This document shows positions 22,856-34,800 of a DNA stretch of 64,000 nt, one piece after another; within the stretch, counting starts at the first letter, position 1; each line of letters starts with the position of its first letter. Under the pieces are notes generated by a model. It ran no database searches, had not been told where the DNA came from, and saw only the letters and a list, made by a program, of their open reading frames with translations. The stretch covers positions 930,001 to 994,000 of the forward strand of contig JAGFMI010000007.1 in assembly GCA_021030905.1 (NCBI GenBank), given 5' to 3'. The position numbers and the translations under genes are program-made. This stretch comes from Pyrenula massariospora (lineage: Eukaryota > Ascomycota > Eurotiomycetes > Pyrenulales > Pyrenulaceae).

Positions 22856-23597
22856 CTAATCGTCTGAAGCCTCCATTCCCTCATCATCATCCTCATCTGA
22901 GGGACTTTCCTCCTCGTCTTCATCGACATCGTCCATGCCCATATCTTCATCTGAGTCACCAAATGTGTCTTCATCCACGTCGCTATCAGCCCAGAAGTCG
23001 TCATCTGGTTCCTTGATAATCGCAGGCTTAGTGCTCTCATGTGTGGGCATAACGAAACCCTCTGGTATATCCTTTTTGCTGGCCTCGACATCTTCTAGCA
23101 CCCGCTTCTTATACTGCTCTGGCTGATTACGTAACATCTTCCCGGCGTCGACATTAGCCGGTGAGCTAACTTCAGCGTCATCAAGGAGAGACAAGATAGA
23201 GATGAGGACAGTCTCAACACGCTGAGCTGGCGACCAACGTTCGCCAGCAGCTTCGCCGGACATTATGTCTTCTCCGGGCTGATGGAGGATGGAGATACAG
23301 AGGCGGCCGTCTTCGTATATGTTGGGATGATAAAGCGGTTTTACGAAACGAAAGGACGGAGGCTGATAAGGGTAGTCTTTCGGGAAGGTCATGGTTGCCT
23401 TGAAATAGCCGCCGTAGTAGAGAGAGTCGGGGTTCACGACGATGAGAGCAATGTGCCAATTAAAGACGTCTTCCTCTTTGAGCTATGCGATGTGAGCGAG
23501 GCGGAATGCTAACGGGGTTGAAACACTCTACCTCGACATTTACCCACTTCTCTTTCTGGAGCTCCTTGAACTCCTTCATAAGTAAAGGAGCTGTCAT
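22856..23597 (-). CDS. CDC34: Ubiquitin-conjugating enzyme E2, Cdc34/UBE2R type
   Basis: E2 that works with SCF ubiquitin ligases to build Lys48 chains on cell-cycle targets. Exons are 23597-23532 and 23482-22856, with a 49-nt intron (GTAGAG..CATAG); 230 residues. The catalytic core has HPN at 74-76 and the active Cys84 in EDGRLCISILHQPGED. The acidic loop insertion after the active site (about a dozen residues, GEDIMSGEAAGERW) marks the Cdc34/Ubc7 group. The last 65 residues are almost wholly Asp, Glu and Ser, like the Cdc34 acidic tail that binds the cullin basic canyon. The N-terminus is shorter than in yeast Cdc34. No other start is available, because the frame closes upstream without another ATG. 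Confidence 0.92.
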
Positions 23598-24856
23598 CTT
23601 GACCGCCGGCGCTGTTTTGATTCCTATTCCCAACGAGGGATGTCCAACAAAGCAAGTCCAATCAGTTGTCGTTTAGGATGGGGTTTCGCCCGTGCAAGGA
23701 CGTCGATTAACGATTTTGGTGTGCGATGTATGTGCTGCGTGGAAAATGCGAATGAGGACCAGCGGGATTGACCATGCAGGTAGTCTAAGTGGCTCAACGA
23801 CGACAAGGTGAGCTGCTGAAAATCCGGTCGTCGGAAGGCGAACAATGCAGCGAGTCGAATGATATAGAAGTCAGGACTGCTCTCAGAATTCGGATTTTGG
23901 GCGAGCTTTTGGTTCGTGGATGCGCACGTTTGCCGGATATTGCAGGGGAGCCAGGGTCCACAGGCCACAACCTCGACAGCGGTGAGCGAGGTAGAGGTTG
24001 GATGACGGCAGCAGGGTTCACAGACAAATCTCTTTTTGCATGCCGCTATAAGTATTGCCAGTGAGGTCTAGTCTTCGGCGCGTCTCAGTCGTCTCTTTGT
24101 GGATGATCGGTGCTGATGAGGAAGGGTGAGAAGTGTTATCAACAGTGGTGAGGGTGAGGGGTCCTCCGGTCCAGCCACATGGCGAAATCACATGGTAACT
24201 TTAAGCCCCAGGACACGGGGGCCAATCGGGCAGTTTGCACCCTGTTTCTCGGCTCTGCACGCCGATTTGCTCATCATGCGCAGGATGGTTCTTCTCCCTA
24301 ATTTAATCAGATTCCGTCAGTTTGGCATGCGGGCGGCGCTAGCCTTCCATCAACGAGTGCCTGAAATGGCTTGGGAGCCGAGGTGTGATAGCGGCCACAT
24401 CGACGCCGCCGTCTCGACAACCCCTTCAGCATTTCGGCCGTTACACACGGGCCGTGGTTTGGATAAGGACGCGAAGGGCTTGCATGAGAGACGACTGTTT
24501 AGGGAATCCAGATATGCATGACAAAAGCATTTTATCCCGTTGGTTCCCAGGGGCTGCGAGTGGCAGGAGTTGTGATGTAGGCGTCGGAATACCTGCCCGG
24601 CCAGCGCAGCGTTGAAGATAGTGTATCTCCAAATCCTAGCTTGGGTGATGACCCGAACCGCCCGCACTTCAACCAGTTCCACGCCCAACGCCTTCAATCT
24701 GGATTTCGCTAGCGGTGCTGTGCACGTCTTTGGCTGGCAATCTCAATGAACCCCTACTTTGGCGCATATCCCAGAGCTCGTCGCTAAACCAGCGATGTAG
24801 AATTCACTGGCGTGCCCCGGCTTGTGATATGTCATTGTGTTCTCTGTTGAGCCACA
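23598..24856. promoter_or_regulatory. Divergent intergenic region, E2 / ABC transporter
   Basis: 1.26 kb between two divergent start codons. Short frames on both strands carry no motif. It should contain both promoters. A CCAAT-like box (GGCCAATCGG) lies near 24220. Confidence 0.4.
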
Positions 24857-27800
24857 ATGTTTAACCGTTGTGATAGTCCGGCCTGGGAAGTCGACGACTT
24901 TTCCAGGTGTTTCCAAAGGATGTGTGTGCGGCCGAATCTTGGTCACTTGTCCATGCGCTAACCTTCGACAGCTATCTTCGTTTTCTTTTTCCCCTGCTCA
25001 TCTGCGCCGCATCGGCTCTAATTCTATTGACACGCCTTGCCAACCATTTCAGACCGTCTAATCACAACAGAATATACAGCGCACTTCCACAACACGAGCC
25101 GGATGATGAAGAAGACACTGAGAGGGAAAATGACGAGGAAGGGGACGATGAAGATCTCGCCGAATTGACACTTGCAAGGACTGCTAGCTTCAATAGTAGC
25201 AGGCTCGAAAAAGATGTGGATAAGCCAACTGGAGAAGCAGCCCTGGTCGCTGTTGAACTCATGGCAGTCACTGGTGAGGTTGCCATCAATATCTACACCC
25301 TAATTTCGCAAACGGGAGGAGAAAACAGCTTGCTTGGACCTGCTGGAGGTGTTGCCTCATGGGGATACATACTTTGCCTTGTGATCCTGCGACTAGCCTC
25401 GACAACGTCCGTTCAAATTTCGATACCAAAACTATGGTACCACACTGCCGCTCTCTACGGTTTTCAGTGGCTTTTCGTGGTCATGCCTTTTCGCTCAGTG
25501 TTCATCTCACCACACCGGCAACTCTCCCGGATCGTCACAATTGTGGAATTCTCGCTTGCAACCTTGCTGTTCCTAATTGCTCTTACAACCAGAAAAGGAA
25601 ACAAGCCGGTAACTCTGGAATATGAGGATGGTATTGAACCATCAAGGGAGCCGTTAGCAAGCCTCGTATCCCTTGTTACTTTCTCTTGGGTCGATACGAT
25701 AGTATGGACCGGCTATAGGAAGACTCTCGAGCTCGGCGATGTTTGGAACTTGGTTGCAAAAGACAAAGCATCGAAGGTTCTTGCCGACTTTCGGCAGATT
25801 AAAAAGACCCATAGCCTTGTCCTGCGCCTGTTGCTTTTCTTCAAAAAGCAGTTAATATTGCAATGGCTATGGGCAGCATTCTCCAATGTCTTCACATTCC
25901 TACCAACGCTATTACTTAAAGCCATTTTGCAATATGTTGAGGATCCGCACGCAACACCGGTCAGTGCAGCCTGGCTCTGGGTGATATTACTCTTTTTCTC
26001 GAGTGCCATTCAAGCAGTAGGGGACGGTCAAGCGCTCTGGCTGGGCCGAAAAATCTGCATACGACTACGTGCGATCATCATCGGGGAGATATATTCGAAA
26101 GCTCTGAGACGGAAGGCAGCTGCAGATACTCAGAAGGATAATGATGGATCTCGTGCCGAGGCATCTCCCCCTAGCAAAGTCCAGGAAAGCCAAAACCAAA
26201 ACAAGCCGAGTGGAGCCGACAGCGAAGACTCGGAAAATAATGGTCAAGCTACCAGTGGCACCGTCATCAACCTCATGTCGATTGATTCATGGAAGGTGGC
26301 CGAGATTAGTTCCTACTTCCATTTTCTCTTGGCCAACGCGCCAGTACAATTGGTCATCGCCATCACGCTTCTTTATCGAATTCTTGGCTACAGCTCGCTA
26401 GCTGGGATTGGGCTCATGCTACTTGTAATTCCACTCAACCTATGGATCGCACGGGCATTTCAACGTGCACAGAAAGCGATCATGGCGGCCACTGACAAAC
26501 GCATCCATTCGACAAACGAGGTACTCGAGAATATTCGCATCATCAAGTATTTCGCGTGGGAGGAGCGGTTTCAAAGTATTGTTGATGAAAAGCGAGCAAC
26601 TGAGCTGCGAGCGCTCCGAAAGCGGTATATTCTGTGGTCCTTCGGAGCCACCGTATGGACCAGCGTGCCAATTGTGATAACACTCGTCACTTTCTTCCTC
26701 TACACTGTTGTTGAAAAAAGACCACTGGTTCCTTCGGTTGCTTTCCCAGCACTGTCTCTCTTCTCGCTGCTCAGAGTGCCGCTTGATCAGCTTGCCGACA
26801 TGATAGCTCATATCCAAGAATCCAAAGTCTCGATTGATAGAGTGGACAAGTTCCTTAGCGAAGAGGAGACAGAAAAGTACATTCAACTTCGGGACAGCAA
26901 AAGACAACACTCTGGCCCTCCGAAGATTGCGCTTTGCTCTGCCACTCTAACCTGGAGCGCGAAGCGAGGTCCTGGGGAGGACGCGGATCATAGCGCGTTT
27001 CGGCTCATGAATATGGACATCGACTTTCGAATAGGTGCACTGAACATTGTGGCTGGATCTACTGGTTCAGGCAAAACGTCGCTGTTGATGGCTCTCCTTG
27101 GAGAGATGAAACTTGTTCACGGGCATGTCATCATGCCAGGCGGCCAGAGCCGAGACCAAATCCGACCAGACTCGGAGACAGGTCTCACAGACAGCATTGC
27201 TTACTGTGCACAGCAGGCATGGCTTGTGAATGACACAATCAAGGGAAATATATTGTTTGCTACTACGTTGGACGAAAGAAGATATGCTGCCGTCATCCAT
27301 GCTTGTGCGTTGGAACGGGATCTCGAGATTCTTGATGCTGGAGATCAGACTCTAGTCGGTGAAAAGGGCATCGCATTATCTGGTGGTCAGAAGCAGCGCA
27401 TCTCTTTGGCTCGAGCTATGTACAGCAGTGCTCGGCATCTGCTTCTTGATGATTGCCTTAGCGCTGTGGATTCGCACACTGCCAAACACATCTTTCACCA
27501 CGGGATTATGGGAAACCTCATGATAAATCGAACTTGCATCCTTGTTACCCATAACGTTTCACTAGCTCTTGCAGACGCAAAGTTTATAGTGGTGTTAGAC
27601 AATGGCAAGATAATTACGAAGGGCCATCCCGATGAGGTCTCAGCTGGCGGCATAATTGGCGAAGAGATTTCCAGATCTCGTCCCACCTCAAGAGGGGTTT
27701 CCGGAGTCCCAACGCGGACAACGTCACAAGTTGATCAACGTGGAAACAAGCCGATGAATGGGTCTGCCACGTCGGATTCCTCGAAAGGGCCAGTGAAAGA

Positions 27801-29931
27801 TGCCTTTAAAGCAGAGAAGAATGCCAGCCTGCGCGTGGAAGGGAAACAGACTGGTCGAGTCAAGTCTGATGTTTTGAGAATGTACTTGGCTTCCATGGGA
27901 TCCTGGTTCTATTGGATATTTGCGATAGGATTTTTCGTCGCCGCTCAGCTAGGCTCCGTTGCAACTAACGTCTGGATACGAGAATGGGCGAACGCCTATA
28001 GCTCAGCCGCCGTCGATCGTGCGCATGTTGCAATCAAAATTGCCAAAGCTGGAAAACTTATCTCAAACGGATGGGGCAGCGTGTCTTTTGTTCATGTGCC
28101 GGACACGACCTCTCCCAGAGACCTTGCTCTTCAAAAATCTTCAACTGACGTCAATGTGGCCTACTATCTTGGCATCTACGCCGCTATAGCCTTCGCTTTC
28201 ATTGCAATCACCCTTGGCCGTGAACTCATCCTCTTCTACGGATCGATAGTTGCGTCCCGCAAGATCCATCAGCGATTGCTCGATGCGGTCATGCGAGCAA
28301 AATTCAAATTCTTTGACTCAACGCCACTCGGGCAATTAATGAACCGCTTTTCGAAAGACGTTGAGGCGGTTGATCAGATGGTTGCAGTGATTGCCATTAG
28401 TTTCATGCACAGTGTATTTGGCTGCATCACAGTCGTGATATTGATAGCTGCTATCACTCCGGCATTCTTGATCCCAGGATTTTTCATTGCTGTTATGTAC
28501 TTCCTCATCGGCGCTTTTTACATTCGTTCCTCTGTTGACCTAAAGAGAATTGAATCTGTTCAGAGAAGCCCACTGTATCAATTACTCGGCGAAACTCTTA
28601 ATGGTATGGTAACGATTCGTGCCTACGGAGACGAGGGCAGATTCATTCGAGACAATAATAGTCGAATCAATTCTCACAGCCGACCATTCATATATTTGTG
28701 GTCGACGAATCGATGGCTTGCGTTCCGGGTTGACCTAGCTGGTGCTCTGGTGTCCTTTTTCGCCGGGGTCTTCGTGATCCGCAGCGTCGGCGTCATCGAT
28801 CCTGGCGCCGCAGGATTGTCCCTCAGCTATGCCATCACTTTCACCGAAAATGTTCTTTGGCTGGTTCGTGCTTATTCACAAAATGAACAGAACATGAATT
28901 CAGTTGAAAGAGTCAAAGAGTATATTGAAATCGAGCAAGAGGCGGCTGCTAGAGTGCCCGAGAATGCGCCACCTGCCAACTGGCCAAGCCACGGTGTTGT
29001 TGAATTCATTGGGTACACAACACGATATCGCACTGACCTTGACCCTGTTCTAAAAGGGGTGACGTTCAAGGTCGGGGCGGGTGAGAAGGTTGGTATCGTG
29101 GGTAGGACTGGAGCGGGGAAAAGCTCACTGACCTTGGCGCTCTTCCGCGGTCTCTCTGCGGAAGAAGGCAAAATCTTAGTCGATGGTATTGATATCGGTC
29201 TTATCGGGCTTCGCGATCTTCGAGAAGCCATCACGATTGTGCCGCAAGACCCTACGCTGTTCAGTGGCACATTACGCAGCAATCTGGACCCCTTTGAGCT
29301 TTACACAGATGACGAAGTCTTCACGGCACTACGCCGAGTCCATCTTATCTCCTTAAAGCCTAATGGCCAAGGGTCTTCTGGCTCCTCAACACCTGACATT
29401 TCCAACACTCCAACTCTATACGTACCGTCCTCGCCTGAACAATCCAACGGCGGATCCGATTCGTCTGATTCCACACTGGCCAAAACTGGCATCAACAGCA
29501 CGCGGGAAAACAAGAACATTTTCCAAGACCTCTCCTCGCCTGTTTCTGAATCCGGCAGTAACCTCTCTCAAGGGCAACGTCAACTACTTTGCCTTGCTCG
29601 CGCTATCCTAAAGTCGCCGCGAGTCTTAGTCATGGACGAAGCCACGGCCTCGATTGATTACGCTACGGACACCAAGATCCAAGCAACACTTCGAGAACTT
29701 CGCAATAATACGATCCTGACCATTGCACATCGTCTGCAAACTGTTATTGACTACGACAAAGTTCTTGTGCTTGACAAGGGTGAGGTAGTAGAGTATGACC
29801 ACCCATGGACGCTACTTAGTAAGGAGGGGGGAAGCTTCAGGGGCATGTGTGAGACCAGTGGGGATTTTGAGAAACTCAAAGTAGTGGCGAAAAAGGCTTG
29901 GGATGAGAAGAGGCTGGTGGATGATAGCTAG
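24857..29931 (+). CDS. Full-length ABCC (MRP) transporter, Ybt1/Vmr1-like
   Basis: ATP-driven pump of organic anions and conjugates, usually vacuolar in this subgroup (yeast Ybt1, Vmr1, Bpt1). The long frame has no ATG near its start. A 65-nt first exon (24857-24921) joined over a 50-nt intron (24922-24971, GTGTGT..CTAAC..ACAG) supplies one and gives 1674 residues. The order is TMD0, TMD1, NBD1, TMD2, NBD2. NBD1 has Walker A GSTGSGKTS (about residue 716), signature LSGGQKQR (823) and Walker B LLLDD, with Asp in place of the catalytic Glu as usual for ABCC. NBD2 has Walker A GRTGAGKSS (about 1397), a signature LSQGQRQ (1552) and Walker B LVMDEA. A Ser/Thr-rich insert of about 50 residues lies between Walker A and the signature of NBD2. 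A charged insert of 60 residues (26110-26250) lies in TMD1. Confidence 0.94.
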
Positions 29932-30605
29932 GGAGCTCGTCAATTCTGGTCCCTCCTAGACTTGTAGTGTAGGAGACGCGGATTGCGAATCGTCGCGTAT
30001 ATAACCTTGTATCTACTCACCGACAGAGCTTACTTCTATGTACATACGCATTGAAGATTTTGAATTCAAACATCACAAAAGATGTCCACAGTATAGAAGA
30101 AGCTGTTTTGAAACGATCGAGAGCTCTTTCTGCAGGCTAAGTGTGAGACTAGTTGGGCCGCGCCACAAGCCGTCTCTACGTTTGTCCAAGTCTTTGAGGC
30201 GTACCTTCCATACTCTCGTGGTCGATTTTAAACAAAAACAAATCAGTCAACTGACCTCGTTTCCTTCCCGATCGAATATGAGAGCTTGCTGATGAGGTCA
30301 GACTGTTGCAGCATCATGGGTTAATTTGACTCCGCTCAGAGCGTTAATTTAGATAATGCCCATGCCCAATTGTTAAAGATTCCTCATTCTCCTCGGACAG
30401 TTTCCACACTGCCAGCCTTGTCTTCTTTATCCTTTTCAGTGGCGATGATCTCAAAGATATCGTCACCTTTCATATTTGAGTAATTGCCTGTACTGCGATG
30501 CTGTAGTTCCGTCACTTCACGACCACGCCCTGCCAAATCCTACCACAACCCTATCACCCTTGCTCAACCCTCAAAATCTCCAAGATCAAAAATCTTGCGC
30601 GCAAA
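29932..30605. other. Intergenic, ABC transporter to lactonase-like gene
   Basis: 674 bp containing the transporter 3' flank and the promoter of the next gene. The last 100 bp are pyrimidine-rich, typical of a fungal core promoter. No other feature was seen. Confidence 0.4.
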
Positions 30606-31823
30606 ATGCTGTCGTATTTTACCATTCTTCTTGTGCTCTTTCTCGCCTCCCTTTCTTCTGCAAAATTCCTTCTTGCAACTCATTATAGCGGCACAGTCTC
30701 CACTCTCACTTTCACAGAGAAACCTTGTGGCAATTACAGCCTGACCAGCTCCCCGCTCACCACATGCGGAGCCCAGCCAAGCTGGTTGACTTACGATGCC
30801 GATTCCCGAACTGTTTTCTGCGTCGACGAGGCTGGTGCGACCAAAATTGGCGGATGCTCAATCTCATCATATGAATTCCAACGTAACGGCACTCTCATCC
30901 CACTTGCCAAAGCCTACACTCTGGATGGACCCGTTCATAGCGCGATCTACAGCGGGGCCGATGGAAGCAAATACATCGCCATGGCCCATTACTCTGGCCT
31001 AGGAATTTCGACCTTCCGCCTCCCCATAACAAACAACGCGTCCGCCCTCCAAACTATCAACTACCCCCTCTCCGAGAACGGCACTGACCCTATCCGCCAA
31101 ACCACACCGCATCCCCACCAAATCCTCCTCTCACCTTACGGCGACGCCATCGTCGTCCCTGACCTCGGCGCCGACCGCCTCCGCCTCTACACCATCAACT
31201 CCACCACCGGCCTCCTCACCTCCTGCGCGAACATCACCACCCCGCCCGCCTCCGGCCCCCGCCACGCCGCCTGGTCCTACCCGACCGAAAACGACGGCCT
31301 GACCCAACTCTTCCTTACCTCCGAGCTCTCCAACACCCTCACCTCCTACCTTGTCAACGGCGCCGCCGGCGGCTGCCCAAGTCTGCAATACTATCAAACC
31401 TACACCCCCTTCCCCAACAACGACACGATCCCCAAAGCCGCCGTGGCGGAGATATCCATCCCCAACCTCCCCATCGGCGCGGCCAACGAAACATCCCTTC
31501 TCCCGACCCTGCACATCAGCAACCGCCTGAGCAACGTCTTCGGCAACGGCTCCGACTCTCTCTCCACCTTCACCATCTCTAGCGGCGGCGGCGCACACTT
31601 CGCGGCCCAGTCGCCGAGCTACGGGAGCTATCCGCGGAGCTTTGCGGTGAGGAACGATGGGCGGTTTGTAGCAGTAGCAAATCAGGCCGATGGGAAGGTG
31701 GTAATTGTGAGGAGGGATATGAGGACGGGTTTGCTGGGGGACCAGGTGGCTGCGATTACTGTTGGACCAAAAGGGAGCGCGCCAGGGGCTGGAGGGGTGA
31801 GTAGCGTTATCTGGGTTGAATGA
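30606..31823 (+). CDS. Secreted lactonase-like seven-bladed beta-propeller protein
   Basis: Single exon of 405 residues. A clear signal peptide (about 1-19, hydrophobic core FTILLVLFLASLSS) points to secretion. The body matches the 6-phosphogluconolactonase / carboxy-muconate cyclase-like propeller family: phrases HPHQILLSPYGDAIVVPDLGADRLRLY (split here as HPHQILLSPYG and VPDLGADRLRLY), SGPRHAAWS and YPRSFAVRNDGRFVAVANQ. The motif PHPHQ..D..G.D places the likely metal or active site. About ten N-glycosylation sequons fit an extracellular protein. Secreted fungal members have no settled substrate. The 3' half of the gene is strongly C-ending in codon use, as are several genes in this window. 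Confidence 0.88.
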   Translation: MLSYFTILLVLFLASLSSAKFLLATHYSGTVSTLTFTEKPCGNYSLTSSPLTTCGAQPSWLTYDADSRTVFCVDEAGATKIGGCSISSYEFQRNGTLIPLAKAYTLDGPVHSAIYSGADGSKYIAMAHYSGLGISTFRLPITNNASALQTINYPLSENGTDPIRQTTPHPHQILLSPYGDAIVVPDLGADRLRLYTINSTTGLLTSCANITTPPASGPRHAAWSYPTENDGLTQLFLTSELSNTLTSYLVNGAAGGCPSLQYYQTYTPFPNNDTIPKAAVAEISIPNLPIGAANETSLLPTLHISNRLSNVFGNGSDSLSTFTISSGGGAHFAAQSPSYGSYPRSFAVRNDGRFVAVANQADGKVVIVRRDMRTGLLGDQVAAITVGPKGSAPGAGGVSSVIWVE

Positions 31824-34800
31824 GTGAGTGTTGGAGGAAGGGAGATTGATTTCTCTATGCAAGTTTGCGGTGGGAAAGGTGAGTGATATCATATAAGATG
31901 TATGACCAAGGCGGTGCGCATATCGGAGTTGCGGTTCTGGATGTAATATGACGAAGAAGCGGAGCGCGTCTTTTCTCCGACTCGATGATCAAAAGAAAAT
32001 ATCTTTCCTTCCCAAGTTGAACCTTTTCCTCGAACCTACTCCCACTCAATCAATACATTGTCAGTCTACTCTGCCTCCTCCCACCTCAACAAGCAAACAA
32101 AATCCCTGCACAAGAAACGTCTCGACCGTTCGCCTAACGACACGTGGATGCTAACCGCACTTCGAAGCTGCACAGCAGTTATGTAACGGATGCTATTCAA
32201 CCGCTCATCGCGCTATCCGTCAATTTCAAATTTACCAACCTACGCATCCACTCCTCCCCCAGCCTGCCTACGCACTCACTCCCTCCTCGCCCAATACGTG
32301 ATAATCGTAACAGTGCCTCGTTCCCATCCCCCATCCCATATTCCCCCACCCCCAGCCCTTAACCCCTACTTCGTACCTTATCCTACCCAGCCAGCCCAAG
32401 CAATCAAGCACTCCATCCACCACCGCCGTGTTCCCCCTCCCCCAAACACCGCCTAACCACCCCACCTCAACCCACTCTTCCCGTAGCATGGCATGTCAGC
32501 AACATCCAGAACCAGAACCGCACTCCCCACTTCCAAATCTCCTTCCTGCCCTCTCCCACCCTGTCCCTATCCCCGCCGCAGCGTAGCGTACCCTAAGCCC
32601 CCAACCCGCCAGGATCGCGGTATGGTATGCCGTGCCGGGAAGACACGGGTGCTTGTGTATGCGGCAGACGGAGCTACATGGAGAGACAGCGCTCAGCGCT
32701 AGTGCTGGTGCTGGTGCTGGTCGTGTCGTGGGTGAAGGAATGGAATGGGATGGGGTGATAATTCAGGTGGGCTTGAGGATACATGCATGCATGGATGGTC
32801 GATGGGGGTTGATTGCTTGCTTGCTTAGCTGGATGGTTGAATGATTCAGCCATTGATAGAGGAGAAGATTGTCCCATCCGATACGTAGTCTTCGATACGC
32901 GAGGGGCTTTAAATTTTCTCCGTGCCAAAACAAGGACCCTACCTATTTTGCATGCATCGCATAATGGCTGGTGGCTGTGAAACTCGCGGAGCAAAGTTGG
33001 GCTGATGCATGCATAACCTTGCCATTCGATTTCGGCGTTTTGCATTGTGGTGCTCGGTACAGTGCCCACAGCGCGCTCAGGAAGCGCAAGCACGTCCTTG
33101 CCCTTGAAAATTTAACATCTTTGCTGTACGGTTTGGTCATGACTAGGCCGGTAAAGATAAGATCGAGACACGAGATTGGACGTTCTGTGTGAGTAACGGG
33201 GTCGAGGCGTGGACAAAGCGATGATCAGGGGTGTTTGTATTCGGAACAGAACAGATCCAGATCCAGCCGGTTGTGGTGTAAATTCTGAAAATGTCAGATC
33301 GATCCTACGGGCGCCAGTCGTGCTCCCGTTTTACCATAGGCAGTTTGGTGCCGTGGAGCATTCTGCGGACGCTCCATGCATGTATTTCCGACTATTTCAC
33401 ACTTTTTGCGCGCCGTTTCTGCGGGCGGGTTTTGGTATACTCCCTGTGAGCGGTCGAGACCACGGGATTCAGAAGGAATGACGGATGGAGGATCATGTTT
33501 CGACGAGGATTTTGCGGAGATAACAAGGCTGTAATTTGACAATCTCCCACGAAGAGCGAAGGAGTTTGGTGGGAAGGGATGAGCGCATACGATGTAGGTA
33601 GGGGAGGTCACTGAAGATCACGATCCTGCCGTGTGAGAGATCTGTACGTAAAGAGTCTCCAGGCAAAACTTGGTCGCTGGATGGAGAAATTTTGTTAAGG
33701 CACAGTTGGAGCTCTGAGGGAAATGAGACGGATACGTGGGAATTGGGGGTTGGTGGTTGAAATCCTCTATCGGAACAAATGATGGTGATCAATATAAGGA
33801 GAGGGAGAAGGAGATTGACATGAAACTTAGCTGCTGAGGCTCCAGAGTTAGGAAGAAAAAATCTTTAAGAATAATGGCTATTTTTTTTTCATTTTGTGGA
33901 ATGTGTTGAAATGGTACAGATCTTGTCGTGTTGGGGAAGTTGCGCAGTGATGCTCGGGTGAAAGGAGAGATAGAAAAAGAAAGCACAATCCATCATTACT
34001 TAATTATTGCCACCCCTGTGAGTAATTTGAATCTGGAGCTCGCTATCTCTCTTCTGGCACGTCCGACCTGGGAGTATCTCCGCCAGGATCAACGGATTTC
34101 CAGCACAGGGAAAGAGTAGATTGAACATCAATTCTCGCACCCCTAGATGACATGACTTGGAGCGGTTTGGAGAGCAAGCAGGGCGGATGTAGTTCCGTTT
34201 GTTCCTGATGTTCTCCTCGCCGATAATTTTAGAAGTTAGGCATCCCATTCCATCACGTCGCAGTTGATTACCTCGCTGTGCGAATCTGCCTTTTCAAGCT
34301 TCAGGTGAATACATCGAAGCCCGTAATGCACCTTGAGCTGAACGTGATTCGGGTAATAAGCCCTGAGAGCACAAATGGACCGCAAGATGGTCCCTTCTTG
34401 GGCATAGGTACCTACCGTCTTGGTCCCCATGGCATCACAATAATAGGTCACTGGCCTCATGAATCTCGGTACAAGCCGCTTGCTATCATCGTCACACTCA
34501 TCACATCCGACGGAAGCCGCGTGGTACCATCATCGCACACATCATCTCCGTGCAAAGCCGGTTTAGGATATCGTAAGCTATCACAGCCGCCAATGGGTCG
34601 TAACCACCATGAGGTCAGTGCCGCAAGGCAACTGGGAAGCGCCGAGGCTCGATAGCATAATTATTGGACTCCTTTCAATTGAATCGAGACTCTAACCTGG
34701 CACTAAGAGATTCAGGTCCTATCTCGCGTAAATACAGTGCTGGAGATCAACTTGGATTATCAGGGGAACCCTTCGGACCGACCCGTACTTGTCCACTAAT

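Noticed and set aside
31131-31892. Minus-strand frame of 253 codons
   Set aside because: Antisense shadow of the lactonase-like gene; Gly/Val/Arg-rich text comes from the C-ending codons on the other strand.
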